Program-made: the position numbers and the translations under genes
The notes under the pieces: model-generated
Told to the model about the DNA's origin: nothing
The model's input: only the letters and a program-made list of their open reading frames with translations
The model's database searches: none
Assembly (NCBI GenBank): GCA_011050235.1
Contig: DRGC01000040.1
Coordinates: 1-45,223, forward strand
DNA from: Phycisphaerae bacterium
Lineage (GTDB): Bacteria > Planctomycetota > Phycisphaerae > SM23-33
DNA: 45,223 bases
Reading direction: 5' to 3'
Part shown: positions 9,649 through 18,937 of the stretch, piece by piece
Layout of the letters: every line of letters starts with the position of its first letter
Numbering within the stretch: position 1 is the first letter of the stretch

Positions 9649-9674
9649 TGGGGACACCTCGTGCGTTGGCGCTA

Positions 9675-11369
9675 TCAGGGGTCGAAAATTGTTTTCCCCC
9701 CGCCCGTGGGATCGGTCCGGTCCGGTTTCGTGGGGGAGTCCGAATCGCCGGGGGTGTGGATCGGCTTGGCCAGCGTTCCCGGCTCGGTTCCGGCGTCGGC
9801 CTGCAGTTGGATCGCCGCATCGGGCGGCGACACCGGCGCGCCGGCCCGCGCGAATGTCAGTTGCCCGAACGGCTGGCGCGACAGGTACAGAATCAGCCGC
9901 CGCCCGCCGTCAACGACCCGCAGCGTCGCGCCCATCGAGTGTTCGCCCCGATGCAGGCGGACCACCATCGTCTCCACCACATCGCCGGGCGTCCCAGTGA
10001 CCTTCGCCGCCGGCAGTTCGATGACCAGGCCGTCGCCTTCCCTGCGGATCACGAGCGTGTGCGTCGCTTGCCTCTGGATCGCCGAGGCCACCGGATCGGA
10101 CATCAGGGCCTTGAGGTTCCGCGGGCGCAGTTCGACATAGTCGCCGACAAGCGTCTCGGCCGACACGGCCGGCGGCGGAGGCGGGACGGCCAAATCGGCT
10201 TGGCCGACGTTCACCACGCTCAGCCGAGCGCCCGTTGTCGATGACCGCGCCGACGTGGGCAACTGGAATAGAAATGTCAGCGTACGTGTCTCGTCGCCCG
10301 CCACGTGGACGTCGGCCCGAAGACCGGTCAGGGGGAACACGGATTGACCGATCGCGCCCATCGCCTCGTAGGTCTTGCCGCCGACGGCCAGCGTCACGTC
10401 GGGGCCGAAGCTGCGAAATACGATCGTCTTGCCCCCGCCGGCAACCTGGGCGGTCACCTTCCAGTACTCCTGACCCAGCGGGGCAACCAGATAACCGGCG
10501 CTGGCCAGGACATCGCGGGCGACAGCTGCAACGGAGATTTCCGGCTTGCCGACATCGGGTGGATCGTCAGGGATCACCGGCGGCAGTGGCTCGACGTCGA
10601 TATCGATATCAGCGTCGGCGTCGGCAAGATTCTCCGCGCCCGCCGGCGACTCAGTCGAAGGCGTTTCGGGCAAGAAGGCGCCCCCATCGCCGGTATCGTT
10701 CAGCACATACAGGATCACGCCGGCCGCAATCACCGCCGCCCCGCCCACCCCGCAAAGGGCCCATTTCAACGAGCTGCGGCTGCCGCCCGTTTTCGCCCGT
10801 CGCCTTGCGGCGGTCGCAGCGTCTGCGGCCTGGGCAAGTTGGTCGTCGGCAGGGAAGCTGGGAGGCGGGCGCTCAGATTCCGGCTGTTGCGGCTTGGCCG
10901 AGCCCGGGGCCACCGGCCAAGGATCGACGGACGCGTCGGTCAGTTCCAGATCGCCATCGAAGATATCCTCCGATGCCGCGCCCCCTGTCGGTTTCTTCGC
11001 AGGCGCCTTCTTGCCGCGTGTCTTCTTGCCGCGCGCCTTCTCGTCGCGCGGCTGCTCGGCGTCCAGGCGAGGCACGGTGACCCGCACGCCGCAGCGAATG
11101 CAGGCGACGCGCTGGCCCGCCCGCTGCAGAGGGGCCGCCATCCGCTTGCCGCACTTGCGGCAGATGAACTCGATCCGACCCGCCCGGACGCTGCGGGCCA
11201 CCGCTGCAAACCCGTCAAGTTCGGCGAATGCCTCGGTGCGGTCGTCGGACGGCTGCCTGTCGCCAGCCGGCAACTGGATCGGCTTGTGGCAGTGTGGGCA
11301 GGCGACAGCGCCCTCGGCCGTGTCCGCCACGGTCGCCGCCCTGCCGCAATGTTCGCACAGTACCTGCAC
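9675..11369 (-). CDS. Zinc-ribbon, single-TM protein of unknown function
   Basis: A 564-residue protein has two CxxC...CxxC zinc ribbons (Cys5/8/24/27 and Cys70/73/90/93), a basic linker with repeated RGKK units (about 112-126), a TM helix at about 203-223 (WALCGVGGAAVIAAGVILYVL), and a large probably exported C-terminal half. Two beta-rich segments follow; the last, near GDYVELRPRNLKALMSDP, has the look of a periplasmic lipid- or peptide-binding domain, but I do not recognise it. The ribbons would be cytoplasmic and the C-terminal half outside. It starts with GTG and has GAGG 8-9 bases upstream, the start lying 9 bases after the nadE stop. Confidence 0.75.
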   Translation of the reverse strand: MQVLCEHCGRAATVADTAEGAVACPHCHKPIQLPAGDRQPSDDRTEAFAELDGFAAVARSVRAGRIEFICRKCGKRMAAPLQRAGQRVACIRCGVRVTVPRLDAEQPRDEKARGKKTRGKKAPAKKPTGGAASEDIFDGDLELTDASVDPWPVAPGSAKPQQPESERPPPSFPADDQLAQAADAATAARRRAKTGGSRSSLKWALCGVGGAAVIAAGVILYVLNDTGDGGAFLPETPSTESPAGAENLADADADIDIDVEPLPPVIPDDPPDVGKPEISVAAVARDVLASAGYLVAPLGQEYWKVTAQVAGGGKTIVFRSFGPDVTLAVGGKTYEAMGAIGQSVFPLTGLRADVHVAGDETRTLTFLFQLPTSARSSTTGARLSVVNVGQADLAVPPPPPAVSAETLVGDYVELRPRNLKALMSDPVASAIQRQATHTLVIRREGDGLVIELPAAKVTGTPGDVVETMVVRLHRGEHSMGATLRVVDGGRRLILYLSRQPFGQLTFARAGAPVSPPDAAIQLQADAGTEPGTLAKPIHTPGDSDSPTKPDRTDPTGGGKTIFDP

Positions 11370-11378
11370 GTGGCGTCC

Positions 11379-13031
11379 TCAGCAGCGATAGCCTTGGGCG
11401 ATCGGCATCCGCCGGCCCGTACCGAATGCACGCGGCGAGATCTTCAACGTCGGCGCCGCCTGCCGTCGCTTGTATTCCGCCCCATCGACCATGCGCACAA
11501 CCCGCGCGACAATCTCGGCATCCAGCCCGGTCGCGACGATCTGCTCGGCCGTCCTGTCCTGCTCGACATATTGCCGCAGGATCGCGTCCAGCACGTCATA
11601 GGGCGGCAGCTTGTCCTGGTCGGTCTGGTCGGGCTTCAGTTCGGCGCTGGGCGGTTTGGTGAAGATGCCCCGCGGAATCCGCTCGTCGCCCGTCTCGGCG
11701 TTGAGTTGGCGGCCAAGGTCGTAGACGACCGTCTTGAGCACGTCGCCGATCGGCGCCAGCCCGCCGGACATGTCGCCGTACAGCGTGCAGTAACCGACCG
11801 ACAGCTCCGACTTGTTCCCTGTCGCCAGCGGAAGGTGGCCGAACGCGTTGGAAAACGCCATCACGATATTGCCCCGCAAACGGGCCTGGATGTTCTCAGC
11901 CGCGATCTCCTTGCGCGCGATCTCCTCGCGACCGCTGGCAAGCATATCCTTCAGCGCGCTCTCGTAGGCCGCGTGCATCGATTCGATCCCCACGACGCGA
12001 TACTCGATGCCCAGGTTCTCGGCCAGCTGCTGAGCGTCGGTGAGGCTGTGGTCGCTGCTGTAGCGGCTGGGCATGGCCAGGGCGACGACGTTGTCGCCTC
12101 CCAGCGCGTCGGCGGCCAGCGTGGCGACGACGGCTGAATCGATCCCGCCCGACAGCCCCAGCACGACGCGCGAAAAGCCGCACTTGGCGACGTAATCCCG
12201 CAGGCCAAGCTTCAGGGCCTCGCTCACTCGCGCGATGGGCTCGTCGATCGGTTCGCACCGGCCGGCGCGGGCGTCCAGGTCGACCACGAGCAGGTCTTCG
12301 CGGAAACTGGCCGCCCTGCCGATGACCTCGCCGCCCGGGCCGATCACACAACTGCCGCCGTCGAAGATCAGATCGTCGTTGCCGCCGACCTGGTTGACGC
12401 AGACGATCGCGCAGGCGGCGCGGGCCGCCTGGCGGACGAAGAGTTCCTCGCGCCGGGCGGCCTTGCCGACCTCGAACGGGCTGGCGGCCATATTAATGAT
12501 GACGCGGGCGCCCTGGGCGGCCAAACGGGCGATGGGGTCCTCGCCGTAGAGTTCGCGGCCCAGCGCCTCGGCGTCCCACAGGTCTTCGCAGATGCTCAGG
12601 CCCAACGGCGTCTGGGCCAGGTTGAACACCCCGCTGGCCGAGCCCGGCTGGAAGTAGCGCGTCTCGTCGAACACGTCGTAGGTCGGCAGCAGTGTCTTGA
12701 CGTGGACGTGGCCGATCTCGCCACCGGCCAGCAGAGCGGCCGTGTTTTCCAGCGGCCGACCGGTGGCCTGCGGCGCGCGGCGGACAAAGCCCACCAGCGC
12801 CGCGACTGTCTTGCAGTGCGAGGCCAACGCCTCGACGGCCCGTTCGCTATCGGCGACGAAACGTTCCTTGCGCAGCAGATCGCGCGGCGGATAGCCCACC
12901 ACCGACAGTTCGGGAAAGACGACCAGATCGGCCTCGGCCTCGACGGCCCGATCGATAAAATCGGCGATCTTGCCCGTGTTGCCGGCAATGTCGCCGACCA
13001 ACGGGTTTATTTGCGCCAGTGCGATTTTCAC
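11379..13031 (-). CDS. nadE: Glutamine-dependent NAD+ synthetase
   Basis: It converts nicotinic acid adenine dinucleotide to NAD+ using glutamine. The 550-residue two-domain enzyme has an N-terminal nitrilase-like glutaminase with the catalytic triad Glu in FPELSVVGYPPRDLL, Lys in HVKTLLPTYDVFDE and Cys in LSICEDLW. The C-terminal synthetase has the P-loop LGLSGGIDSAVVATLAADAL and PSRYSSDHS. The length is normal for the two-domain form. The start is GTG at 13031 with AGGA about 8 bases upstream; a stop lies just ahead in frame. It is the first gene of an operon with the zinc-ribbon and DUF1638 genes. An intrinsic terminator sits in its leader (13100-13145). Confidence 0.96.
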   Translation of the reverse strand: MKIALAQINPLVGDIAGNTGKIADFIDRAVEAEADLVVFPELSVVGYPPRDLLRKERFVADSERAVEALASHCKTVAALVGFVRRAPQATGRPLENTAALLAGGEIGHVHVKTLLPTYDVFDETRYFQPGSASGVFNLAQTPLGLSICEDLWDAEALGRELYGEDPIARLAAQGARVIINMAASPFEVGKAARREELFVRQAARAACAIVCVNQVGGNDDLIFDGGSCVIGPGGEVIGRAASFREDLLVVDLDARAGRCEPIDEPIARVSEALKLGLRDYVAKCGFSRVVLGLSGGIDSAVVATLAADALGGDNVVALAMPSRYSSDHSLTDAQQLAENLGIEYRVVGIESMHAAYESALKDMLASGREEIARKEIAAENIQARLRGNIVMAFSNAFGHLPLATGNKSELSVGYCTLYGDMSGGLAPIGDVLKTVVYDLGRQLNAETGDERIPRGIFTKPPSAELKPDQTDQDKLPPYDVLDAILRQYVEQDRTAEQIVATGLDAEIVARVVRMVDGAEYKRRQAAPTLKISPRAFGTGRRMPIAQGYRC

Positions 13032-13384
13032 ATCATCATCCTACTGGCCCGTTGGGGGCGATTTCACTCCCAAATTGGCGCATCCGCCTATCGGCCCGCA
13101 AAAAAACACACGCCTGGGCCCACCCAACGCAGGCGGACCCAGGCGCAGCGAGTTAGTTCATTCCCGACCGTTTAACGTCACTACTCTATGAGACGCCCAT
13201 CTGCGCAGTCTGTTCGGCAAAAGATTGAAAAAAAATCTGCCCGGAAATAGCCCTCAGCCCACGCGGAGCTTATGATCGGCCTGCCCCGCGGTGGGTGGCA
13301 CATGGGACGGGATGCCTAGCATGTCATGGACGTTGTTCTTGTAGCGACCGGCAAGACCGGCCGCCTGATCGAGGATCGCCGACA
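13032..13384. other. nadE leader and decarboxylase upstream region
   Basis: This divergent gap holds a strong minus-strand terminator (13100-13145) 69 bases before nadE. Upstream of it is an unexplained segment to about 13245 with an A/T-rich palindrome (AGATT/AATCT around a run of A). No clear -10/-35 pair was found for either gene. A small RNA or a nadE attenuator would fit. Confidence 0.5.
13100..13145 (-). terminator. Intrinsic terminator in the nadE leader (possible attenuator or sRNA end)
   Basis: On the minus strand an 8-bp stem CGCCTGGG/CCCAGGCG (13138-13145 with 13111-13118), extended by an inner G/C stem, is followed by TGTGTTTTTTT. No minus-strand gene that could need it ends upstream before 15478, so it either attenuates nadE or ends a small transcript. 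Confidence 0.75.
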
Positions 13385-15043
13385 ATGACGACCATCAGCA
13401 GCTACCTCCTGACGCGGATGCACCAGGCCGGCGTCGGTCACGCCTTCGGCGTGCCCGGCGACTATGTGCTGGACTTTATGGACCGTGTGGTCGAAAGCCC
13501 TATCGAGCTGATCTGCACCTGCAACGAGTTGAACGCCGGCTACGCAGCCGACGCCTACGGGCGGCTGGGCGGGATCGGGGCGGCCGTGGTGACTTACGGC
13601 GTGGGCGGGCTTAGCATCCTCAACGCCGTCGCCGGCGCATTCGCCGAGCGCGGGCCGCTCGTGCTGGTCAGCGGGGCGCCGCACTCCAAGATGCGCCACC
13701 GCGGCATGCTGATGCACCACCTGGCGGGCGACTATCACATGCAGTTGGATATCTTCCGCAACGTCACGGCCGCGGCCGTCATGCTCACCGACGCCCGCAC
13801 CGCCCCCGAGCAGATCGACCGGGCCATCGCCGCCTGCATCAACGAAAAACGCCCCGTCTATATCGAGATCCCCGTGGACCTGGTCGACCAACACTGCACC
13901 GATCCGGACGATGGGCCGCTGGCCGTGGCGCCCACAAGCGACTCGAGTGCGCTTTGCGAGGCGGTGGCCGAGGCGGCTGAGCTTCTGGCTGAGGCCGACA
14001 ACCCCGCCGTGCTGGTCGGCCTGGAGGTCCGGCGGTTCTCGCTGGCCCAACAGGTCACCGATCTTCTGGAAAAGACAGGCTGGCCGTTCGCGACGACGAT
14101 AAACTCCAAGACGGCCGTCACCGAATCGCACCCGCACTATCTCGGCGTGTATCAGGGCGGTTTTTCGCACGGGCCCGCCCATGACACGATCGAACAGGCC
14201 GACTGCCTGCTGACGCTGGGGGCGTGGATGACGGATATCACCACCGGCGGGTTCACCGCGCACCTGGACGACAGCCGAATGATCGCCGTCAACAGCGACA
14301 AGGTCCGCATCCGCCACCACTACTACGACCAGGTCGCCCTGGGCGATTTTGTCGTCGCCCTCACCAGCGCCTTGCAGGGGGTCCCCAGCGACCTGCACGC
14401 CCATTCGCCCACGCCCTACCAACGGCCCGCCGAGTTTACCCCTGCCAAGGACGCCGCCCTGACGGTCCGGCGGTTCTTCGAGGCGCTGAATCACTGGCTC
14501 GACGACGACATGATCGTCATCAGCGACATCGGCGACGTGATCTTCGGCGCGACCGAGCTATACCGCCCGCAGACCGAGACGTTTATCGCACAGGGCTATT
14601 ACATGTCGATCGGCTATTCGCTGCCGGCGGCGCTGGGGGCGTGTTTCGCCCGGCCCGACCGGCGAGCGATCGTGTTTGTCGGCGACGGCGCGTTTCAGAT
14701 GACGCCCCAGGCAATCAGCACGCTGATGCGGTACGGCAAGGCCCCGATCGTGGTCGTGCTGAATAACGACGGCTACGTCATCGAGCGGATGATCCACGAC
14801 GGGCCGTATAACGAACTGCAGATGTGGCGATACAGCGCCCTGGCTGAGGCCTTTCAGACCGATGGCGCGGCGGCGGAAGGGCGCCTCGTCAAAACCGAGG
14901 CCGAACTGGCGGCCGCTCTCAAGACAGCCGCCGACACCACCGACCGGCTCGTGGTCATCGAAGCCCAGGTCCAGCGCACCGACTGCACCGAAATCCTCGC
15001 CCGCGTCGGCCAGCACCTGCGCGACCTGGCTGCCGAGCACTAG
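13385..15043 (+). CDS. Thiamine-diphosphate 2-keto acid decarboxylase (pyruvate/indolepyruvate decarboxylase type)
   Basis: The 552-residue ThDP enzyme matches the PDC/IPDC group in length and motifs. It has the catalytic Glu48 in CNELNAGYAADAYGR, the dihistidine in LMHHLAGDYH near 111-112 that separates PDC-type decarboxylases from other ThDP enzymes, and the ThDP/Mg motif from GDGAFQ at 433 to NNDGY. The likely reaction is decarboxylation of pyruvate or an aromatic keto acid to the aldehyde; no alcohol dehydrogenase or tryptophan gene is adjacent to decide. The ATG at 13385 has GAGG 10 bases upstream and follows a non-homologous stretch. It is a single-gene transcript, followed by the palindromic repeat at 15084-15350. 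Confidence 0.9.
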   Translation: MTTISSYLLTRMHQAGVGHAFGVPGDYVLDFMDRVVESPIELICTCNELNAGYAADAYGRLGGIGAAVVTYGVGGLSILNAVAGAFAERGPLVLVSGAPHSKMRHRGMLMHHLAGDYHMQLDIFRNVTAAAVMLTDARTAPEQIDRAIAACINEKRPVYIEIPVDLVDQHCTDPDDGPLAVAPTSDSSALCEAVAEAAELLAEADNPAVLVGLEVRRFSLAQQVTDLLEKTGWPFATTINSKTAVTESHPHYLGVYQGGFSHGPAHDTIEQADCLLTLGAWMTDITTGGFTAHLDDSRMIAVNSDKVRIRHHYYDQVALGDFVVALTSALQGVPSDLHAHSPTPYQRPAEFTPAKDAALTVRRFFEALNHWLDDDMIVISDIGDVIFGATELYRPQTETFIAQGYYMSIGYSLPAALGACFARPDRRAIVFVGDGAFQMTPQAISTLMRYGKAPIVVVLNNDGYVIERMIHDGPYNELQMWRYSALAEAFQTDGAAAEGRLVKTEAELAAALKTAADTTDRLVVIEAQVQRTDCTEILARVGQHLRDLAAEH

Positions 15044-15083
15044 TAGTTTTACGTAAGTCCGTAGCGATCGAGCCGTCAACTCA

Positions 15084-15350
15084 GGCCCGAGGGGCCGTCT
15101 TGCTTAGCCCAGGGCGAAGCCGAAGGCAAGCCCTGGGGAATGAACCCGCCAATCGGAAAGCCCCAACGGGGCGTCTTGACGGGCCCGATCGCGCCGGCTG
15201 CTGGGGTGCGATGGGCACAACGATGGTCTCAAGCGCATCGTCGACAAAGCCAAGGCACCCCTTACGGGGCTTGCCGCATTGCCGACGATAACCCAGGGCT
15301 TGGCCTGACGGCCTACGCCCTGGGCTAAGCAAGGGGCCCCGTTGGGGCCC
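15084..15350. repeat. MITE-like palindromic element with hairpin-forming inverted termini
   Basis: Termini at 15099-15137 and 15292-15333 are inverted copies of each other; each is a hairpin with stem CCCAGGGC/GCCCTGGG and a second inner stem. Further hairpins flank or fill it: GGCCC/GGGCC (15084-15096), GCCCC/GGGGC (15160-15172) and GGGCCCC/GGGGCCC (15334-15350). It encodes no transposase. The inner stems differ in sequence yet keep pairing (GCC/GGC against GGCC/GGCC), which suggests selection for structure. The remaining bases of the gap (15044-15083 and 15351-15477) show nothing recognisable apart from two GCTTAG-type direct repeats near 15450-15480. Confidence 0.7.
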
Positions 15351-15477
15351 AACGATCAACAAGGCCGCGTAAGAGCAGCCGGACATCCCGATGTGTCCCG
15401 ATTTACATCGGAAGGACGCCACCCAAACGCTACAGACTCATGGTAGACCGCTTAGCCCCGCGCACCCGCCAACGCGC

Positions 15478-16761
15478 TTAGCTGTCCTGCTCGGCGGCGA
15501 AGAGGTCGTCGTAGGTCTCGCGGCGGCGGATGAGGCGCCACTGGTCGCCCTCGACCAGGACCTCCGGCGCACGCGGGCGCGAATTGTACTGGCTGGACAT
15601 CACCGCCCCGTACGCCCCGGCCGAGAACACCGTCAGCAGATCGCCCCGCTCCATCACGGGCAGGACGCGGTCCTTGGCCAGGAAGTCGCTGCTCTCGCAG
15701 ACGCCGCCGACAATGTCGACCCGGATGCCGTCGGGCGCCTCGTAATCGGGCCGGCGCGTGGGCGGCTGGGCGCCGTCGGCCAGGCGGGCGGGGTAGACAA
15801 AATGTTCCGACTCGTACAGGGCCGGGCGGATCAGGTCGGTCATGGCCGCATCGACGATGACGAAGTTCCGCTCGCCCCCCTGCTTGACGTACAGCACCGT
15901 CGTCGCCAGAACGCCCGCATTGCAAACGATCTGTCGGCCGGGCTCGAGGATCACATCCAGATTCGTTCCGGTCAGAAGGGGCACGATCTGCCGGGCGTAA
16001 TCGACGGCCAGGGGGCTCTGCCCTTCGACGTAATCGGCGCCGAACCCGCCGCCGATATCGAGCGTGCGGATCTCAAGACCCTTGGCCGACAGGCGGGCCA
16101 TCAGCTTCAGCGTCTTGTTGATCGCGTCCACGTAGGGCTGGGCCGAGTAGATGGGCGAGCCGATGTGCAGGTGGATCGCGTCGAGGCGAACGTTGTCGTC
16201 ACGGCCATACGTCTCGAAGAACCGCTCAGCCCGTTCGATGTCGACGCCGAACTTCGTTTCCTTCTTCCCGGTGGTCGTGTAGCGGTGGGTCTTGGGGTCG
16301 ACGTCGGGATTGACCCGCAGAGCTGCGCGGACCGTTCGACCGGCCGCCCCGGCCAGGCGCGATAGGTTCTCGAACTCCTGTTCGCTTTCGACGTTGAACA
16401 GCCCGACCCCGGCGGCGATGGCCTCGTTGATTTCGCGGTCGGTCTTGCCGACACCGGCGAAGACAACCCGCCCCGGGTCCGCCCCAATCGCCAGCACGCG
16501 CGCGACCTCCCCGCCGGAGACGACATCGAACCCGCTGCCCTCATCGGCCAGCAGTCGGAGAATCTGCAGGTTCGACAGCGACTTGATCGAAAAGCAAATC
16601 AGCGGCTTGACGGCCTCGAAGGCCTCGATGATGGCCCGATAGTGATGGCGGATCGTTCCCGCCGAATACACATACACCGGCGTGCCCACCTGCTCGACGA
16701 TGTCGGCCAGGCGAACGCCCTCGCAAAACACGTCCCCGTCGCGATACGAAAAGAGATCCAT
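15478..16761 (-). CDS. lysA: Diaminopimelate decarboxylase
   Basis: This PLP-dependent enzyme makes lysine from meso-diaminopimelate. The 427 residues fit LysA/fold III decarboxylases: PLP Lys60 in CFSIKSLSNLQIL, HLHIGS, a phosphate-binding LDIGGGFGADY, EPGRQIVCNAG, and the catalytic Cys in GGVCESSDFLAKDR followed by the late GAYGAVMSSQYNSRPR. The loop around Lys60 reads FSIKSLSN rather than the common YAVKANSN, an ordinary variant. It is the last gene of the three-gene minus-strand operon and starts 14 bases after the glycerate kinase stop. The link to its two upstream partners is not obvious metabolically. Confidence 0.95.
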   Translation of the reverse strand: MDLFSYRDGDVFCEGVRLADIVEQVGTPVYVYSAGTIRHHYRAIIEAFEAVKPLICFSIKSLSNLQILRLLADEGSGFDVVSGGEVARVLAIGADPGRVVFAGVGKTDREINEAIAAGVGLFNVESEQEFENLSRLAGAAGRTVRAALRVNPDVDPKTHRYTTTGKKETKFGVDIERAERFFETYGRDDNVRLDAIHLHIGSPIYSAQPYVDAINKTLKLMARLSAKGLEIRTLDIGGGFGADYVEGQSPLAVDYARQIVPLLTGTNLDVILEPGRQIVCNAGVLATTVLYVKQGGERNFVIVDAAMTDLIRPALYESEHFVYPARLADGAQPPTRRPDYEAPDGIRVDIVGGVCESSDFLAKDRVLPVMERGDLLTVFSAGAYGAVMSSQYNSRPRAPEVLVEGDQWRLIRRRETYDDLFAAEQDS

Positions 16762-16775
16762 AGGCCTCTGCGTCC

Positions 16776-17984
16776 TTAACGTCGCGCCAGAAATTGTCCT
16801 ACCGCGCGGGCGGCGCGGTCCTTGAGAAGCGGTTCGGGCTGGGCCATCGCCTGGCTGGCGGTGACCTCGCCGTCGACGAGGGCGTGCACCGCATCGAAAT
16901 GGTCATGCGGGCCGTCGTCTTCGGCGATGCCGCTGATGCAGATCACGGGCACGCCGGCCTCCCGGGCCGCTGCGGCCACGCCGAACGCCGTCTTGCCCAG
17001 CGCACTTTGCGAGTCGAACTTGCCTTCGCCCGTGATGCACAGATCGGCTCCGCGCAATCGGGCGTCCAGATCGACCGCATCGGCGATCATCTCCACGCCG
17101 CGTTCGAGCGTCGCCCCGGCGAACGCCATCAGCCCCGCGCCCAAGCCGCCTGCCGCTCCAGCCCCGGGGGTCAATTCCACGTCGACGTCCAACGACTGGC
17201 GAATCACGCCCGCCAGTCGCCGCAGCCCCTGATCCAGCATCGCCACCTGCGCGGGCGTGGCGCCCTTCTGTGGGCCATAAACCGCCGCAGCCCCGTTGGG
17301 GCCCGTCAATGGGTTGGTCACATCGCACGCGACGCGGATGCGGACATCCGCGATGCGGGGATCGCGCGTGCTCAGGTCGATTCGCTCGATCTCGGCCAGC
17401 CCGCCCCCGGCCAGCCCGCACACGCATGGCCCGCCGTCGGTGGCGACGAATGTCACGCCCAGCGCCTGCGCGCACCCACAGCCGCCGTCGGTGGTCGCCG
17501 ACCCGCCAATCCCGATGATGATCTCCTGGGCGCCTTGGTCCAGGGCGGTCATGATCAGCTCGCCCGTGCCGAAGGTGGTCGTGACGGTCGGGTCGCGTTT
17601 TTCGGGCGGGACAAGCTCCAGCCCCGAGGCGGCGGCCATTTCGATGACAGCGGCCTGTCCGCCGTAGCCGCCGAGGCCTTCGGACTGAATCTTCGCGCCG
17701 ACCAGGCCCAGTTCACCCGGCAGGGGTGTTCCGGTGGCATGGCCCAACATACCAAAGCGGGCGCGGATCTTCTTGCCCAACGGGCCGAACACGTCGGCCG
17801 TCAGGAACCGCCCGCCGGTGGCGGCGACCATGGCCTCGACCGTGCCCTCGCCGCCGTCAGCCATCGGGCACAGATCAATCGTCGCATCGCTGCACGTCAG
17901 AAGCACACCTTCGGCGATCGCGTTGGCGACTTCCGTCGCGGTGAGCGTTTCCTTGAACGAGTCTGGCGCAATGATGATCCGCAT
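16776..17984 (-). CDS. Glycerate kinase (GlxK/GarK family)
   Basis: A 402-residue glycerate kinase of the GlxK/GarK type (PF02595). The start APDSFKETLTATEVANAI is diagnostic, followed by CPMADGGEGTVEAM, GIGGSATTDGGCG, DVTNPLTGPNGAAAVYGPQKGA and LCITGEGKFDSQSALGK. It phosphorylates D-glycerate, usually at C2, feeding lower glycolysis. It is about 20 residues longer than the E. coli enzymes, from small loop insertions. The gene starts 11 bases after the metallophosphoesterase stop and is followed by lysA after 14 bases, so the three are one transcript. No glyoxylate or tartronate genes are nearby. Confidence 0.93.
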   Translation of the reverse strand: MRIIIAPDSFKETLTATEVANAIAEGVLLTCSDATIDLCPMADGGEGTVEAMVAATGGRFLTADVFGPLGKKIRARFGMLGHATGTPLPGELGLVGAKIQSEGLGGYGGQAAVIEMAAASGLELVPPEKRDPTVTTTFGTGELIMTALDQGAQEIIIGIGGSATTDGGCGCAQALGVTFVATDGGPCVCGLAGGGLAEIERIDLSTRDPRIADVRIRVACDVTNPLTGPNGAAAVYGPQKGATPAQVAMLDQGLRRLAGVIRQSLDVDVELTPGAGAAGGLGAGLMAFAGATLERGVEMIADAVDLDARLRGADLCITGEGKFDSQSALGKTAFGVAAAAREAGVPVICISGIAEDDGPHDHFDAVHALVDGEVTASQAMAQPEPLLKDRAARAVGQFLARR

Positions 17985-17995
17985 CCGCCGGGTCC

Positions 17996-18937
17996 TTATC
18001 CGCGTGGGGCCGTCTCAGGCTGTGACCGTGCGGTCGAAGCGCGGACACTTTCGCATCGGCCGGCGACCAGGTCAAGCACTTCCAGATGCTTGTGGGTGTA
18101 GGTGCTGCCGATGTTGACCACCTTCACCCCGCCGATACGGCGACGCGCGGGCCAATGCGAATGGCCGCAGTAGACGTGCGTGAGCTTGTCGCACGCCAGC
18201 AGCACCTCGCCGAACCGCCGGGCGCCCATGTAGGCGGCTGCGAAGGCCAGCCGCTCCGGGCGGGAGTCCGGCACGAGCCGCTCGAACGGCAGATGATGCA
18301 GCAGCGCCACCACCCGGTCGCTGCGGGCCGACACGTCGGCCAATTGGCGGGCAAGCTTATGGGCCAGCAGGTCTACGAACTGCTCGTCGGTGAACGGCAG
18401 GCGGACGTGGACGCCGTCCATCCACCGCGCGCCGAAGGTCAGGTGGCGGTCGGTCAACGTGTGACGATGCGCATCAAACAGGTCGTCGTGCTCATCCAGC
18501 CGCGCCGCCGCGCCCGGGGAGACCTTCGCCTCATAGAACGGCAGCGGGATATCGAGCGAATGATCGCGCAGCGAGTAGTCGTACCACCCTACCGATCCGA
18601 CCAGCCCCACGCCGTCGCAGACGACGGGCTCGTGGTCGAGCACGGCGAACCCCTCCTCCCAAGCCGCCGCCGGCAGGATGCGCTCGTAGCGGTCCAGCGA
18701 ATCCTCGTCCGGGTTGCACCACAAGCAATGATTGCCGGGCACGAGCAGCTTTCGGCCCGAAAAATCGGCGAACAGACGAAGGCACGCCCGCAGCGGCCCG
18801 ATCGCGCGTCCGGCGCTATCGCCGACCAACACCAGACAGTCCCCGCCCGTCTCGATCGCACGCCGGGCCAGAGCCTCGGTCGGTTCGCGCGACCGGGCGA
18901 TGTCGTAATGCAGGTCGGCTGTGATCAGGATTCTCAT
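17996..18937 (-). CDS. Calcineurin-like metallophosphoesterase
   Basis: A 313-residue cytosolic phosphoesterase with the five metal motifs: ADLHYD at the N-terminus, VGDSAG, VPGNHCLW, LLHHLPFE and YCGHSHW. The second motif reads GDSAG where GDxxD is usual, a mild departure. The substrate cannot be told from sequence. The ATG at 18937 is chosen because it directly precedes RILITADLHYD; the longer open frame ahead reads as low-quality Arg/Pro sequence and has no ribosome site. It heads the operon with glycerate kinase and lysA and is divergent from the kinase gene at 19098, the 160-base gap presumably holding both promoters. Confidence 0.9.
   Translation of the reverse strand: MRILITADLHYDIARSREPTEALARRAIETGGDCLVLVGDSAGRAIGPLRACLRLFADFSGRKLLVPGNHCLWCNPDEDSLDRYERILPAAAWEEGFAVLDHEPVVCDGVGLVGSVGWYDYSLRDHSLDIPLPFYEAKVSPGAAARLDEHDDLFDAHRHTLTDRHLTFGARWMDGVHVRLPFTDEQFVDLLAHKLARQLADVSARSDRVVALLHHLPFERLVPDSRPERLAFAAAYMGARRFGEVLLACDKLTHVYCGHSHWPARRRIGGVKVVNIGSTYTHKHLEVLDLVAGRCESVRASTARSQPETAPRG

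Noticed and set aside
10305-12137. Plus-strand ORF of 610 codons opposite the zinc-ribbon and nadE genes
   Set aside because: Antisense shadow of well-supported genes; no ribosome site or domain.
15081-15422. 113-codon minus-strand ORF across the palindromic element
   Set aside because: It is the translation of a hairpin repeat; composition is Pro/Arg/Gly-rich with no domain.
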